Of a stretch of 64,000 bases of DNA, positions 51,450-60,761 are shown piece by piece. The notes under the pieces were generated by a model. The model made no database searches and was not told the origin of the DNA. It saw only the letters and a list, made by a program, of their open reading frames with translations. Positions within the stretch are counted from its first letter, which is position 1; each line of letters starts with the position of its first letter. The stretch is from CAJXMH01 sp964001305 (lineage in GTDB: Bacteria; Bacteroidota; Bacteroidia; Flavobacteriales_E; Vicingaceae). A program made the translations under genes and the position numbers. Location: NCBI GenBank assembly GCA_964001305.1, contig CAXFAI010000042.1:62001-126000 (forward strand), read 5' to 3'.

Positions 51450-54287
51450 ATGCCTTCTATTGACAACATTGAAACCCTTGATGTTATTCGATCAAGAGTT
51501 CATAATTTAAAAGATGTTTCCCTCTCTATTCCAAGAGAAAAATTAGTTGTGATTACGGGCTTAAGTGGTAGCGGTAAATCTTCATTAGCATTTGATACCA
51601 TTTATGCAGAAGGACAAAGAAGATATGTTGAAAGCTTTGCTTCTTATGCAAGGCAATTTTTAGGTACACTAGAACGACCAGATGTTGACAAGATAAATGG
51701 CTTAAGTCCTGTTATTTCTATAGAACAAAAAACAGTCTCCAAAAATCCCCGTTCTACAGTAGGAACAATCACGGAGATTTATGATTTTATGCGTCTACTT
51801 TACGCTAAAGTTGCCGATGCATACTCTTATAATACAGGTGAAAAAATGATTAAGTACTCAGACAAGGAGATACTTAAACTCATATTAAAAGACTTTGACG
51901 GCAAACCCATTAGTATTCTGGCTCCAATTGTAAAAGGAAGAAAAGGACACTATAAAGAATTATTTAAAAGTATTCTTAAGCAGGGATTTTTAAAGGTTAG
52001 AGTTGATGGTGAAATTGTGGAGATTAGCAGAGACATGAAACTGGATCGCTACAAAACTCACGATATTGAAATTGTAGTTGATCGCCTTAAAGTGGAGGAA
52101 ACTCAAAAGAAACGACTTTCAGATGCACTCACTTTAGCCATGAAGCATGGTAAAGGCATCTTGATGATTTTAGAAAAAAATAATGAAAGCAACCCTCGTT
52201 TCTTTAGCCGAAATCTCATGTGCCCTACTTCGGGAATTTCTTATGACGAACCAGCACCAAACTCCTTTTCATTTAATTCTCCTTATGGCGCTTGTCCAAA
52301 ATGCAGCGGTTTGGGAGAAGTTGCAGAAGCAAGTAGAGATAAAATAATTCCTGATGCTTCGAAATCTATTAAAAATGGTGGAATAGCCCCTTTAGGAGAT
52401 TTTAAAAACAAGTGGATTTTTTCGCAACTAGAAAAAGTATTAAACCACTTTGGAAGTAAGCTCACTACACCTATTAAGGATATTTCTGAAGAGGCATTGA
52501 GTATCATCTTATACGGCACAAATTCTGCTTTAAGAATTGAAGAAAAAATAGGCAATAGCACTACCAAAAGAGCTTTTGAGTTTGAAGGAGTAATTAATTT
52601 CATACAGCGCCAATACGAAGAAAGTGACTCTAAGCAAGTTGGCAAATGGGCTGAACAATTTATGAATAAAATTGAATGCCCTGCATGCAATGGAAGCAGA
52701 ATAAGCAAGCAAGCTAGACATTTTAAAATTGGAGACAAAAACATTGCAGATTTAGCCAAGCTAGATATTGAAGATTTGAACAACTGGTTTAATTCCATTG
52801 AAGAAAAACTAGATGAAAGAAAGAATTTACTTGCAAGAGAAATTTTAAAAGAGATTCGAAATCGGATTGGATTTTTACTCGATGTAGGTTTAACGTATTT
52901 ATCACTTAATCGAACTGCAAAATCATTATCTGGTGGTGAAGCACAGCGAATAAGATTAGCGACACAAATTGGGTCTCAGTTGGTAGGAGTCCTTTATATT
53001 TTAGATGAACCAAGTATTGGATTACATCAGAGAGATAATCACCAGCTGATTGGTGCGCTTCAAAACTTAAGAGACATAGGAAACTCTGTTATCGTTGTTG
53101 AGCATGATAAAGACATTATGTTAGCTGCAGACCATCTAATTGACATTGGTCCAAAAGCAGGCTTGCATGGCGGAGAGGTGGTAGCAGAAGGAAGTCCTAA
53201 AAGCTTAATGAAGGGAAATTCAACGACTGCGCAGTACTTAAATGGAGAATTAAATATTGAAATTCCAACCAAAAGAAGAAAAGGAAATGGAAAAAAGCTC
53301 ACTTTAAAAGGAGCAAGCGGAAACAACCTACAACAAGTTAATGTCAGTTTTCCCTTAGGAACCCTGATTTGTGTTAGTGGAGTTTCCGGAAGTGGTAAAT
53401 CAACACTAATAGATGGTACGCTTTACCCGATTTTGAATGCAGAACTCTATCGAGGAAAAAGAAAGCCACATGCATACAAAAGCATCTCAGGTTTAAAAAA
53501 CATTGATAAAGTGATTGAAATCGATCAATCACCTATTGGAAGGACTCCGCGTTCTAATCCAGCTACTTATTCCGGAGTTTTCACAGACATTAGAACACTT
53601 TATGCTAATCTAGCCGAAGCAAAAATCAGAGGATACAAAGCCGGAAGATTCTCATTTAATGTGAAAGGTGGTAGATGCGAAAAATGCCAAGGCGCTGGTG
53701 TCATGACAGTTGAAATGAACTTCTTACCGGATGTTTATGTTGAATGTCCAGAGTGTCATGGAAAGCGATTTAATCGAGAAACTTTAGAAATTCGATTTAA
53801 GAGTAAATCCATTAGTGATGTTTTGAATATGACCATTAATCAAGCGGTTACTTTTTTTGAAAACATTCCTTCCATTTATCTAAAAATCAAAACCTTGCAA
53901 GACGTTGGTTTGGGCTATGTGCATTTAGGTCAAGCTTCCACTACTCTATCTGGCGGTGAAGCGCAAAGAGTAAAATTGGCTTCAGAACTTGCCAAACGCA
54001 GCACAGGAAAAACATTCTATATACTGGACGAACCAACAACTGGATTGCATTTTGAAGATATTCGAATTTTGTTGAAGGTGCTTAATAAATTAGTCGATAG
54101 TGGAAATACGGTCTTAATTATTGAACATAATTTAGATATTGTAAAAGTGGCAGACTATGTTATTGATCTAGGACCAGGTGGTGGAAAAAATGGAGGAAAA
54201 ATAGTAGCGAGTGGAACTCCTGAACAAGTTGCAAAAGTGAAAGAAAGTCATACAGCCACTTATTTAAAAGAAGAATTGAAAGTATGA
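51450..54287 (+). CDS. uvrA: UvrABC excinuclease ATPase subunit A
   Basis: A 945-residue DNA-damage recognition subunit of nucleotide excision repair. Two ABC ATPase modules are seen: Walker A GLSGSGKSSLAFDTIYAEGQ near residue 35 and GVSGSGKSTLIDGTLYP near 645. The signatures are LSGGEAQRIRLA and LSGGEAQRVKLA. Zinc-finger CxxC pairs are also present: ACPKCSGLG, CPACNGSR, CEKCQGAG and CPECHGKR. The length is normal. It starts 37 bp after the transglycosylase gene and overlaps the LOG-family gene by 4 bp. No LexA-like site could be recognised upstream. Confidence 0.98.
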   Translation: MPSIDNIETLDVIRSRVHNLKDVSLSIPREKLVVITGLSGSGKSSLAFDTIYAEGQRRYVESFASYARQFLGTLERPDVDKINGLSPVISIEQKTVSKNPRSTVGTITEIYDFMRLLYAKVADAYSYNTGEKMIKYSDKEILKLILKDFDGKPISILAPIVKGRKGHYKELFKSILKQGFLKVRVDGEIVEISRDMKLDRYKTHDIEIVVDRLKVEETQKKRLSDALTLAMKHGKGILMILEKNNESNPRFFSRNLMCPTSGISYDEPAPNSFSFNSPYGACPKCSGLGEVAEASRDKIIPDASKSIKNGGIAPLGDFKNKWIFSQLEKVLNHFGSKLTTPIKDISEEALSIILYGTNSALRIEEKIGNSTTKRAFEFEGVINFIQRQYEESDSKQVGKWAEQFMNKIECPACNGSRISKQARHFKIGDKNIADLAKLDIEDLNNWFNSIEEKLDERKNLLAREILKEIRNRIGFLLDVGLTYLSLNRTAKSLSGGEAQRIRLATQIGSQLVGVLYILDEPSIGLHQRDNHQLIGALQNLRDIGNSVIVVEHDKDIMLAADHLIDIGPKAGLHGGEVVAEGSPKSLMKGNSTTAQYLNGELNIEIPTKRRKGNGKKLTLKGASGNNLQQVNVSFPLGTLICVSGVSGSGKSTLIDGTLYPILNAELYRGKRKPHAYKSISGLKNIDKVIEIDQSPIGRTPRSNPATYSGVFTDIRTLYANLAEAKIRGYKAGRFSFNVKGGRCEKCQGAGVMTVEMNFLPDVYVECPECHGKRFNRETLEIRFKSKSISDVLNMTINQAVTFFENIPSIYLKIKTLQDVGLGYVHLGQASTTLSGGEAQRVKLASELAKRSTGKTFYILDEPTTGLHFEDIRILLKVLNKLVDSGNTVLIIEHNLDIVKVADYVIDLGPGGGKNGGKIVASGTPEQVAKVKESHTATYLKEELKV

Positions 54288-54979
54288 AAGAAGAAAAGAA
54301 AGATTCAGAAAAGGAATGGACTGAAATAAAGAGTAACGATTCATGGGCGGTTTTTAAAATCATGTCTGAATTTGTAAACGGCTTTGAAAGTTTATCAAAA
54401 ATAGGTCCTTGTGTTTCAATATTTGGTTCAGCTAGAACCAAAGAAGACCATAAGTATTATAAGATTGCCGATGAACTTGCTTTTGAATTATGTCAAAAAG
54501 GCTATGGAATTATTACTGGAGGTGGGCCAGGTATTATGGAAGCTGCTAACCGAGGAGCTCACCGTGCCAATGGAAAGTCTGTAGGACTGAATATTGATTT
54601 ACCTTTTGAACAAAACAACAATCCATATATCGATAAAGATAAATCCTTACAATTCAATTACTTTTTTGTTAGAAAACTCATGTTTGTTAAATATGCTCAA
54701 GGATTTGTTGTATTGCCGGGAGGCTTTGGAACACTTGATGAATTATTTGAAGCATTAACACTTATTCAAACCTATAAAATAAGTCGTTTTCCAATTGTAT
54801 TGATGAGTAAGAGCTTTTGGGGTGGAATTATCGATTGGATAAAAAATGTACTGTTAGAATCAAATAACAATATCAGTAAAGAAGATTTAGATTTATTCTA
54901 CTTAGCCGATTCGGTAGAAGAGGCCGTTGAGTATATTGAAAACTTCAATAAAAACTCTGGATTAAGACCGAATTTCTAA
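54284..54979 (+). CDS. LOG-family nucleotide phosphoribohydrolase
   Basis: 231 residues of the TIGR00730/LOG family. The signature motif is VVLPGGFGTLDELFEALT, with GGGPGIMEAANRGAHRANG and the N-terminal VSIFGSARTKEDHKYY. Family enzymes split nucleoside 5'-monophosphates to base and ribose-5-phosphate; those acting on cytokinin nucleotides gave the name LOG. The real bacterial substrate is often AMP or a related nucleotide. Its ATG overlaps the uvrA stop by 4 bp. Its end overlaps the convergent cinA gene by 18 bp. Confidence 0.93.
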   Translation: MKEEKKDSEKEWTEIKSNDSWAVFKIMSEFVNGFESLSKIGPCVSIFGSARTKEDHKYYKIADELAFELCQKGYGIITGGGPGIMEAANRGAHRANGKSVGLNIDLPFEQNNNPYIDKDKSLQFNYFFVRKLMFVKYAQGFVVLPGGFGTLDELFEALTLIQTYKISRFPIVLMSKSFWGGIIDWIKNVLLESNNNISKEDLDLFYLADSVEEAVEYIENFNKNSGLRPNF

Positions 54980-56221
54980 TTGGCGATTTAAAGCTCTTCT
55001 AAGCAAACTAATTGCTGCAAGTGACGCTCTATGGATGTTTCTTTCTCTGTTCTTTTCAAACTTATATTTTTTAGAATATACGCCATCTTTTGAGGCTATA
55101 GCAATCCAAACCGTTCCAACCGGTTTTTCTTCAGATCCACCATCAGGTCCTGCAACTCCTGAGGTCGCTAATGCAAAATCCACATTCATTTTCAGTCGCA
55201 CCTGATTGGCCATTTGTTCAACAACTTGTTTACTTACTGCGCCATATTCATTAATAAGTTGTTCATCTACGCCTAGAACATCGCTCTTTACTTGGTTTGC
55301 GTAAGATACTACACTACCCATAAAATAAGCCGAACTACCCGGCACACTCGTAAATAAATGAGCTAAATACCCCCCTGTACAACTTTCAGCCGTAGCCACT
55401 GTCAATCCTCTATCTATCAACTCATTTGCTATAGCCTCTTCTGCTTTTGTATCATTAACCCCAAATATATACTCTGGTATTAAACGGTATAATTCATTGG
55501 TTTTAATCCTTACTTTTTCCTCTAACACTTGAGAATCAATACCTTCGGCCGTTAATCGAATTTTTACCACTCCAGGTGAAGGTAAATATGCAATTTTAAT
55601 ATTTTCTTGAACTAAACTTTCTTCCCAATCCTTAATCTGTTCAGCTAAGAAAGATTCTCCTACACCTTCGGTCATTATGGTATGGTGATGTATAGCAGGA
55701 AGTTTATATGAGTTTTTTATTCTAGGTAGCACTTTTTCTTGCATGAGGTGCTTCATCTCATAAGGAACCCCTGGAAGTGAGACCAACACTTTCCCCTCTT
55801 TCTCAAACCACATACCCGAAGCTGTTCCAACCATATTATCTAAAACAATACAATCTTCTGGTAAGTCTGCTTGCTGCCGATTAACTTCTAATATGGCTCT
55901 TGCTCTGGAAGAAAAAAAGGATTCAATCCGTTGAAGTACCTCTTTATTCCTCACCAAGTTGGTTTCAAAATATTCACAAAGTACATGCTTAGTAATATCA
56001 TCCTTTGTGGGGCCTAATCCTCCTGTAGTGATTACAAAATTTGACTCTTGAAGCGATTTATCAATTTGTGCTAAAATAGATTCTCGTTCATCTTTAATAG
56101 ATGTAATCTGCCTTATTTTAATACCAAGACTATTAAACTGCTTGGCCATCCAAGCAGAATTTGTATCAATCGTTTGACCAATTAAAATTTCATCTCCAAT
56201 CGTAATTAGATCAACTTCCAT
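54962..56221 (-). CDS. cinA: CinA, competence/damage-inducible protein A with PncC domain
   Basis: A 419-residue two-domain protein. N-terminal molybdopterin-binding-like COG1058 domain: ITIGDEILIGQTIDTNSAWM, ITTGGLGPTKDDITK and SLPGVPYEMKHLM. C-terminal PncC nicotinamide-nucleotide amidase: VATAESCTGGYLAHLFTSVPG, SYANQVKSDVLGV and ATSGVAGPDGGSEEKPVGTVW. It salvages NMN by deamidation to nicotinate mononucleotide, a step of the pyridine nucleotide cycle. The length is standard. The USP gene lies immediately upstream (15 bp), so the two are probably co-transcribed on the minus strand. Confidence 0.97.
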   Translation of the reverse strand: MEVDLITIGDEILIGQTIDTNSAWMAKQFNSLGIKIRQITSIKDERESILAQIDKSLQESNFVITTGGLGPTKDDITKHVLCEYFETNLVRNKEVLQRIESFFSSRARAILEVNRQQADLPEDCIVLDNMVGTASGMWFEKEGKVLVSLPGVPYEMKHLMQEKVLPRIKNSYKLPAIHHHTIMTEGVGESFLAEQIKDWEESLVQENIKIAYLPSPGVVKIRLTAEGIDSQVLEEKVRIKTNELYRLIPEYIFGVNDTKAEEAIANELIDRGLTVATAESCTGGYLAHLFTSVPGSSAYFMGSVVSYANQVKSDVLGVDEQLINEYGAVSKQVVEQMANQVRLKMNVDFALATSGVAGPDGGSEEKPVGTVWIAIASKDGVYSKKYKFEKNRERNIHRASLAAISLLRRALNRQLEIRS

Positions 56222-56236
56222 AGAAATAAAAAAACG

Positions 56237-57142
56237 CTATATGTAAAATGGTCTGTAATCACCTGCTAATTGGTCTTGACCAAAGCTTGTTACAGTTTCA
56301 ATTGGGGTTACACTTAAAACAGGAATTTTTGAGTGGTTTACTATTTGCTGAGCATAAGGACCAACAAACAATCCAGTTGCTGCTTCTTGTTCAGTCATTA
56401 TAACGATTAAATCCGCATTTACTTCTTTTGCGTGTTTTATCGTCATATCCGCAATATTCTCTCCATGATTAAAGCTCGTTTTAAAAGCTACTCCTTCATC
56501 AGATAAATACTCTTCTATTTGCTTAACCTTTAAGTTAAATACATTTTTTTCATCCTCATGTTCTTCTGTAATTAAAGCACCAATATGAATAGTTGCACCA
56601 AATCGCTTCGCCAAATGCGCAGCTTCAGCAACTTTATCTCTTGTATGTTTAGAACTATCAATTGGTAAAGCGATGTTTTGATATCCAAATTTATCAGCAT
56701 GCTTCTGAACGGTTAAAACTGGCATGGTTGAAGCCGTTACTACCCTGTATGCATTGCTTCCAATGAAAAACTCTTCCAAGCCACTAGCTCCATGAGAACC
56801 CATCACAATCATATCAACATCCAAATCTTTTGCAGCTGCAACAATTTCTCTACTCGGATTACCATCTCTTATTTCAATATGAACATTTACTCCATATCTA
56901 TCCTTAAAACTAGATGCCATTTTACTTAATTCTTCTTTGGCACTTTCTTTTACTTTTTGCATTTCAGAAGCGACATCCAACATTGGAAAAACATCACTGG
57001 ACATAGGTGTAAACACATGTAACAAATGCAACGATGAGCCAAATTTGGCGCATAAGTTAGAGGCATGCTCTAATGCCATTTTTGAGGTTTCTGAAAAATC
57101 GACTGGGATTAAAATGGTTTTAACTTCTAATGTTCTTTTCAT
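56237..57142 (-). CDS. Tandem universal stress protein (UspA)
   Basis: 301 residues made of two Usp domains of about 145 each. The first (TILIPVDFSETSKMALEHA) carries the ATP-binding pattern GSHGASGLEEFFIGS (G-x2-G-x9-G-S), so it may bind nucleotides. The second (NIALPIDSSKHTRDKVAEAA ... IVIMTEQEAATGLFVGPYAQQ) has a different loop and probably does not bind ATP in the same way. Such proteins support survival under stress and starvation in ways not understood in detail. It is the first gene of the minus-strand pair with cinA and is divergent from the nucleoside phosphorylase. Confidence 0.92.
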   Translation of the reverse strand: MKRTLEVKTILIPVDFSETSKMALEHASNLCAKFGSSLHLLHVFTPMSSDVFPMLDVASEMQKVKESAKEELSKMASSFKDRYGVNVHIEIRDGNPSREIVAAAKDLDVDMIVMGSHGASGLEEFFIGSNAYRVVTASTMPVLTVQKHADKFGYQNIALPIDSSKHTRDKVAEAAHLAKRFGATIHIGALITEEHEDEKNVFNLKVKQIEEYLSDEGVAFKTSFNHGENIADMTIKHAKEVNADLIVIMTEQEAATGLFVGPYAQQIVNHSKIPVLSVTPIETVTSFGQDQLAGDYRPFYI

Positions 57143-57233
57143 GGTAGGTTGAATTTGTCACGAATTTATTCAAATAAATCTATCTAATAAACCAAAAATT
57201 TAGTCCTTTTGTTCTTTATTCAAATACATTAAC

Positions 57234-58100
57234 ATGCTTCATCCGTCTGAATTAGTTTTAACTCCTGAAGGAGCGATTTATCATTTAAACCTTAAACCTC
57301 ATCAAATAGGCAGGAAAATCATAGTAGCCGGTGATCCTGGACGAATCAAGCAAATTTCACTCTACTTTGATAGTCTAGACCATGTGGTTGAAAATAGAGA
57401 GTTTGTCACTCATACCGGAACTTTAAATGGTGAAAAAATTACGGCCTTGGCAACCGGAATCGGGACAGACAATATTGACATTGTATTAAATGAATTAGAT
57501 GCTTTGGTGAATATTGATCTTGAAAAAAGAGAAATTAAAGAAGAGCATACATCGCTTCAAATTGTCCGAATTGGAACTTGTGGTTCACTTCAAGAAGATG
57601 TTCCTGCTGACGAAGTTGTGGTTTCTACACATGCTTTTGGATTAGATGGAGTTATGAATTTCTATGATGTAGAGTATACTGAAGAAGAAGAAAATTTAAA
57701 ACAAGAAATTCTGAAACAGTGTAATTGGCCTAAGAGCTTCAATCAACCTTATTTGGTTGAAGGAAACAAAGAATTTGTCAATAAAATTGGTGAAAATTAC
57801 CATAGAGGAATCACCATTACAGCTAATGGATTTTATGCGCCTCAAGGAAGACAACTAAGACTAAAAGCAAAAGACCCAGATTTAAATGAAAGATTGAGAT
57901 CCTTTTCATTTGAAAACAATCGGATTGTGAATTATGAAATGGAAACCTCAGCACTTTACGGTTTAAGCAAAGCGCTTGGTCATGATGCTTGCACGGTATG
58001 TGCGGTTGTAGCCAATAGATATGCCAACTCTTTTAGCAAGAATTATAAAGGAGTGATTGATCAGTTAATCAAAGAAGTACTTTCTAAACTGGTTGATTAA
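57234..58100 (+). CDS. Nucleoside phosphorylase (uridine phosphorylase-like)
   Basis: 288 residues of the PNP/UDP family. The phosphate-binding loop is VAGDPGRIKQI, the RIGTCGSLQEDVPADEVVVS motif is central, and the purine/pyrimidine-site pattern NYEMETSALYGLSKALGH is close to the end. It cleaves nucleosides with phosphate to free base and ribose-1-phosphate. The Met/Glu/Thr ribose motif is more like uridine than purine phosphorylases. The gene follows the Usp gene divergently and precedes a SirB1-like gene. Confidence 0.88.
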   Translation: MLHPSELVLTPEGAIYHLNLKPHQIGRKIIVAGDPGRIKQISLYFDSLDHVVENREFVTHTGTLNGEKITALATGIGTDNIDIVLNELDALVNIDLEKREIKEEHTSLQIVRIGTCGSLQEDVPADEVVVSTHAFGLDGVMNFYDVEYTEEEENLKQEILKQCNWPKSFNQPYLVEGNKEFVNKIGENYHRGITITANGFYAPQGRQLRLKAKDPDLNERLRSFSFENNRIVNYEMETSALYGLSKALGHDACTVCAVVANRYANSFSKNYKGVIDQLIKEVLSKLVD

Positions 58101-58170
58101 CAAAGGCTAGTGAATAACTACTTTTTCTAAAACATGAAGGCTTTAGTCATTGTCTAATTTTGTATTAGGC

Positions 58171-59049
58171 ATGTTGACTACCAAAAAGATTTCTGCACTT
58201 ATTAATTTATTGGACGATCCTGATGAATCCGTTTACGATCAAGTTTGTCGTGAATTACTTGAATTAGGAGAAGATGTTGTCCCCTTTTTGGAAAGTGCTT
58301 GGGAAACTTCATTTGATGCCATACTTCAAGAACGAATTGAAAGTATCATTCATCAAATCAACTTTCAATCTGTACTTAACGGCATTAGAACTTGGAGAGA
58401 TTCAAAAGATAAAAGTCTACTGGAAGCAGCAATTCTACTTAGTAAATTCCAATATGCTGACTTAGATGAAAACCATATCCGAGACTTTATCGATCAATTA
58501 ACTCAAGATGTTTGGATTGAACTAAACAGCGATTACACTGCACTTGAAAAAGCTGGCATTTTTAATAAAGTATTTTTTGAAATCTATGGCTTTTCAGGTA
58601 ATAAGAAAACTTTTCATTCCCCTCACAACTACTTTTTAAACAATGTATTAGATAGTAGAAAAGGAAATCCGATGAGCCTTTCTATTATCTATTTGGAAGT
58701 AGCGAAACGATTGAAAGTTCCCATTTATGGAATAAATCTACCAGAACATTTTGTATTAGGTTTTGCAAAACTCCCTATCGAATATATAGATAAACCTACA
58801 AAAGAAGATATCCTCTTTTACATCAACCCTTTTAATAAGGGCATGTTTTTTCAACATCAAGACATTGATCAATTTGTTAAACAGCTAAAGTTAGAAATGA
58901 ATGACTCCTTCTATCTTCCATGCAGTCATGTTTCAATTGTTTCACGAATTATTACTTCTTTAATAGTCGCTTTTCACAAAGCTGCTTGCGAGGATAAAGT
59001 AGATGAATTGAAGCTGTTATTAAAATGCTTGAGAAACCAAGCTGAATAA
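58171..59049 (+). CDS. SirB1-like transglutaminase-fold protein
   Basis: A 292-residue protein; the ATG at 58171 is preferred over the TTG at 58150. Its N-terminal helical part (LINLLDDPDESVYDQVCRELL) looks HEAT-like. The central region SRKGNPMSLSIIYLEVAKRLKVPIYGINLPEHFVLGF is the SirB1/Transglut_core2 signature, with the expected catalytic cysteine not seen in this stretch. The family may therefore act as a binding protein here. The conserved FYINPFNKGMFF completes the domain. Function is unknown. It lies 70 bp after the nucleoside phosphorylase on the same strand. Confidence 0.82.
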   Translation: MLTTKKISALINLLDDPDESVYDQVCRELLELGEDVVPFLESAWETSFDAILQERIESIIHQINFQSVLNGIRTWRDSKDKSLLEAAILLSKFQYADLDENHIRDFIDQLTQDVWIELNSDYTALEKAGIFNKVFFEIYGFSGNKKTFHSPHNYFLNNVLDSRKGNPMSLSIIYLEVAKRLKVPIYGINLPEHFVLGFAKLPIEYIDKPTKEDILFYINPFNKGMFFQHQDIDQFVKQLKLEMNDSFYLPCSHVSIVSRIITSLIVAFHKAACEDKVDELKLLLKCLRNQAE

Positions 59050-59098
59050 TTCAATTTTCCTAAACAAATAGTATCTTGGTGCATTTCAAATTTTTTAT

Positions 59099-60346
59099 AT
59101 GCAAAATACAGGAAACGTAGAAGCTTTAATAACAAATGATGCCATTGTATTTGGACTATTGGCCTGCTGCTTAGGAATTGTATTTCATACATCGCAACAA
59201 AAAGCATTTAGCAAGTTTTATAAAATAATGCCTGCACTTTTAATGTGCTACTTGCTTCCTGCATTGCTAAGCACTTTCAATATCATTTCTCCAAAAACTT
59301 CAGGACTTTGGCCCATTGCCAAAAACTATTTTCTTCCTGCATCACTCATACTTATGACATTAAGTACCGATTTAAAAGGCGTTATCAAACTTGGTCCTAA
59401 AGCCTTGATTATGTTCTTTACAGCAACAGTTGGTATTGTTTTGGGTGGCCCGATTGCCATATTAATTACCTCAACATTCTCTCCAGAAACAGTTGGAGGA
59501 GCCGGACTTGATGCTGTGTGGCGAGGATTAGCCACATTAGCTGGCAGTTGGATTGGTGGTGGAGCAAACCAAACCGCCATGTTAGAATTATACCAGTTTA
59601 ATGTAGAAAAATATGGTGCCATGCTGGCGGTTGATGTAGTAGTTGCCAATATTTGGATGGCATTTATTTTATTAGGGGCAGGCAAAGCAGACAAAATAGA
59701 CAAATGGCTAAAAGCTGATTCTTCATCTATTGATACTTTGAAAGAAAAAATGGCAAACTATTCAGCCAGTGTTGAACGAAAGTTTACTCTACCTGATTTA
59801 ATAAAAATTATAGCCATTGCCTTTGGAGGTGTTGGACTTGCCCATTTTTTGGCTGAAATTTTCGGAAGTTGGGCCGCTGATAGCAATTGGAAAGACAGCA
59901 TTTTGGCGAGTCAATTTTTCTGGGTAGTTGTAGTGGCAACCACCGTTGGTCTAAGCCTTTCTTTTACTAAAATGAGAAGTTTAGAAGGGGCCGGAGCATC
60001 AAAAATTGGGAGCGGATTTATTTACATATTAGTTGCTATTATAGGAATGAAGATTGATTTGTCAGAATTGGTGAAATACTGGGACTTTATAATTATTGGC
60101 TTAATATGGATGGCTTTTCATGTTGGTCTTTTATTTTTGGTTGCCAAGATTATCAGAGCTCCTTTTTTCTTTTTAGCGGTTGGTAGCAAAGCGAATGTAG
60201 GAGGAGCTGCTTCTGCTCCAGTAGTTGCTTCTGCTTTTCACCCTAGTTTAGCTCCTGTTGGTGTCTTGCTGGCTGTTTTAGGTTACGCCTTAGGTACTTA
60301 CGCAGCCATTATTTGTGCACAATTGATGGAAATTGTATCTCCATAA
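59099..60346 (+). CDS. DUF819 family membrane protein
   Basis: 415 residues, about 11 predicted membrane helices. The start NTGNVEALITNDAIVFGLLACCLGIVFH, the central WRGLATLAGSWIGGGANQTAM and the closing GSKANVGGAASAPVVASAFHPSLAPVGVLLAVLGYALGTY-type region (shown in part) are typical of the DUF819/YjcL family. The inverted repeat-like halves (GGGANQTA and KANVGGAAS) hint at a transporter. The substrate is unknown. It is followed by a small holin-like gene 48 bp on. Confidence 0.88.
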   Translation: MQNTGNVEALITNDAIVFGLLACCLGIVFHTSQQKAFSKFYKIMPALLMCYLLPALLSTFNIISPKTSGLWPIAKNYFLPASLILMTLSTDLKGVIKLGPKALIMFFTATVGIVLGGPIAILITSTFSPETVGGAGLDAVWRGLATLAGSWIGGGANQTAMLELYQFNVEKYGAMLAVDVVVANIWMAFILLGAGKADKIDKWLKADSSSIDTLKEKMANYSASVERKFTLPDLIKIIAIAFGGVGLAHFLAEIFGSWAADSNWKDSILASQFFWVVVVATTVGLSLSFTKMRSLEGAGASKIGSGFIYILVAIIGMKIDLSELVKYWDFIIIGLIWMAFHVGLLFLVAKIIRAPFFFLAVGSKANVGGAASAPVVASAFHPSLAPVGVLLAVLGYALGTYAAIICAQLMEIVSP

Positions 60347-60394
60347 TTTACGTGATTTATTGGTTAACTTTAATCCAATTAAAATTCAAAAATC

Positions 60395-60751
60395 ATGAAG
60401 TGGATTGCTAAACTTTTTGCAAATGCAATTGCGGTATTGGTTACTGCCTATTTGCTTCCGGGAGTTGATATTAAAGACTTTTTAACGGCTATTGTTGTAG
60501 CAGCCGTTTTGGCTTTACTCAACAACTTTTTAAAGCCCATTTTAATTATCCTAACCATTCCTGTTACCATTTTAACATTAGGATTATTTCTATTGGTAAT
60601 TAATGCGCTCATGATTTTATTAGCCGATGATTTGATTGGTGGCTTTACAGTAGCAAGCTTTTGGTGGGCTTTATTATTTAGCATTATCCTTTCAGTTATC
60701 AATTCACTTTTCAGCTCTTTAGATAAAGAAGAAAACAAAAAAAACGCTTAA
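60395..60751 (+). CDS. Small membrane protein of the phage holin 4-2 family
   Basis: 118 residues, four helices, with the family pattern AYLLPGVDIKDFLTAIVVA, LALLNNFLKPILIILTIPVTILTLGLF (read in parts) and DDLIGGFTVASFWWALL. The family name comes from phage holins, but chromosomal copies such as this are widespread and no phage genes are nearby. Its function is unknown, possibly in envelope integrity. It is followed after 10 bp by the SDR gene. Confidence 0.88.
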   Translation: MKWIAKLFANAIAVLVTAYLLPGVDIKDFLTAIVVAAVLALLNNFLKPILIILTIPVTILTLGLFLLVINALMILLADDLIGGFTVASFWWALLFSIILSVINSLFSSLDKEENKKNA

Positions 60752-60761
60752 ACGAATCTCT

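Noticed and set aside
52283..52798. Open frame of 171 codons antisense to uvrA
   Set aside because: It lies wholly inside a certain gene, has no recognisable domain, and arises from codon bias on the other strand.
60395..60751. Prophage remnant suggested by the phage-holin family name
   Set aside because: No other phage gene, integrase or attachment site is near, and this family is common on bacterial chromosomes.
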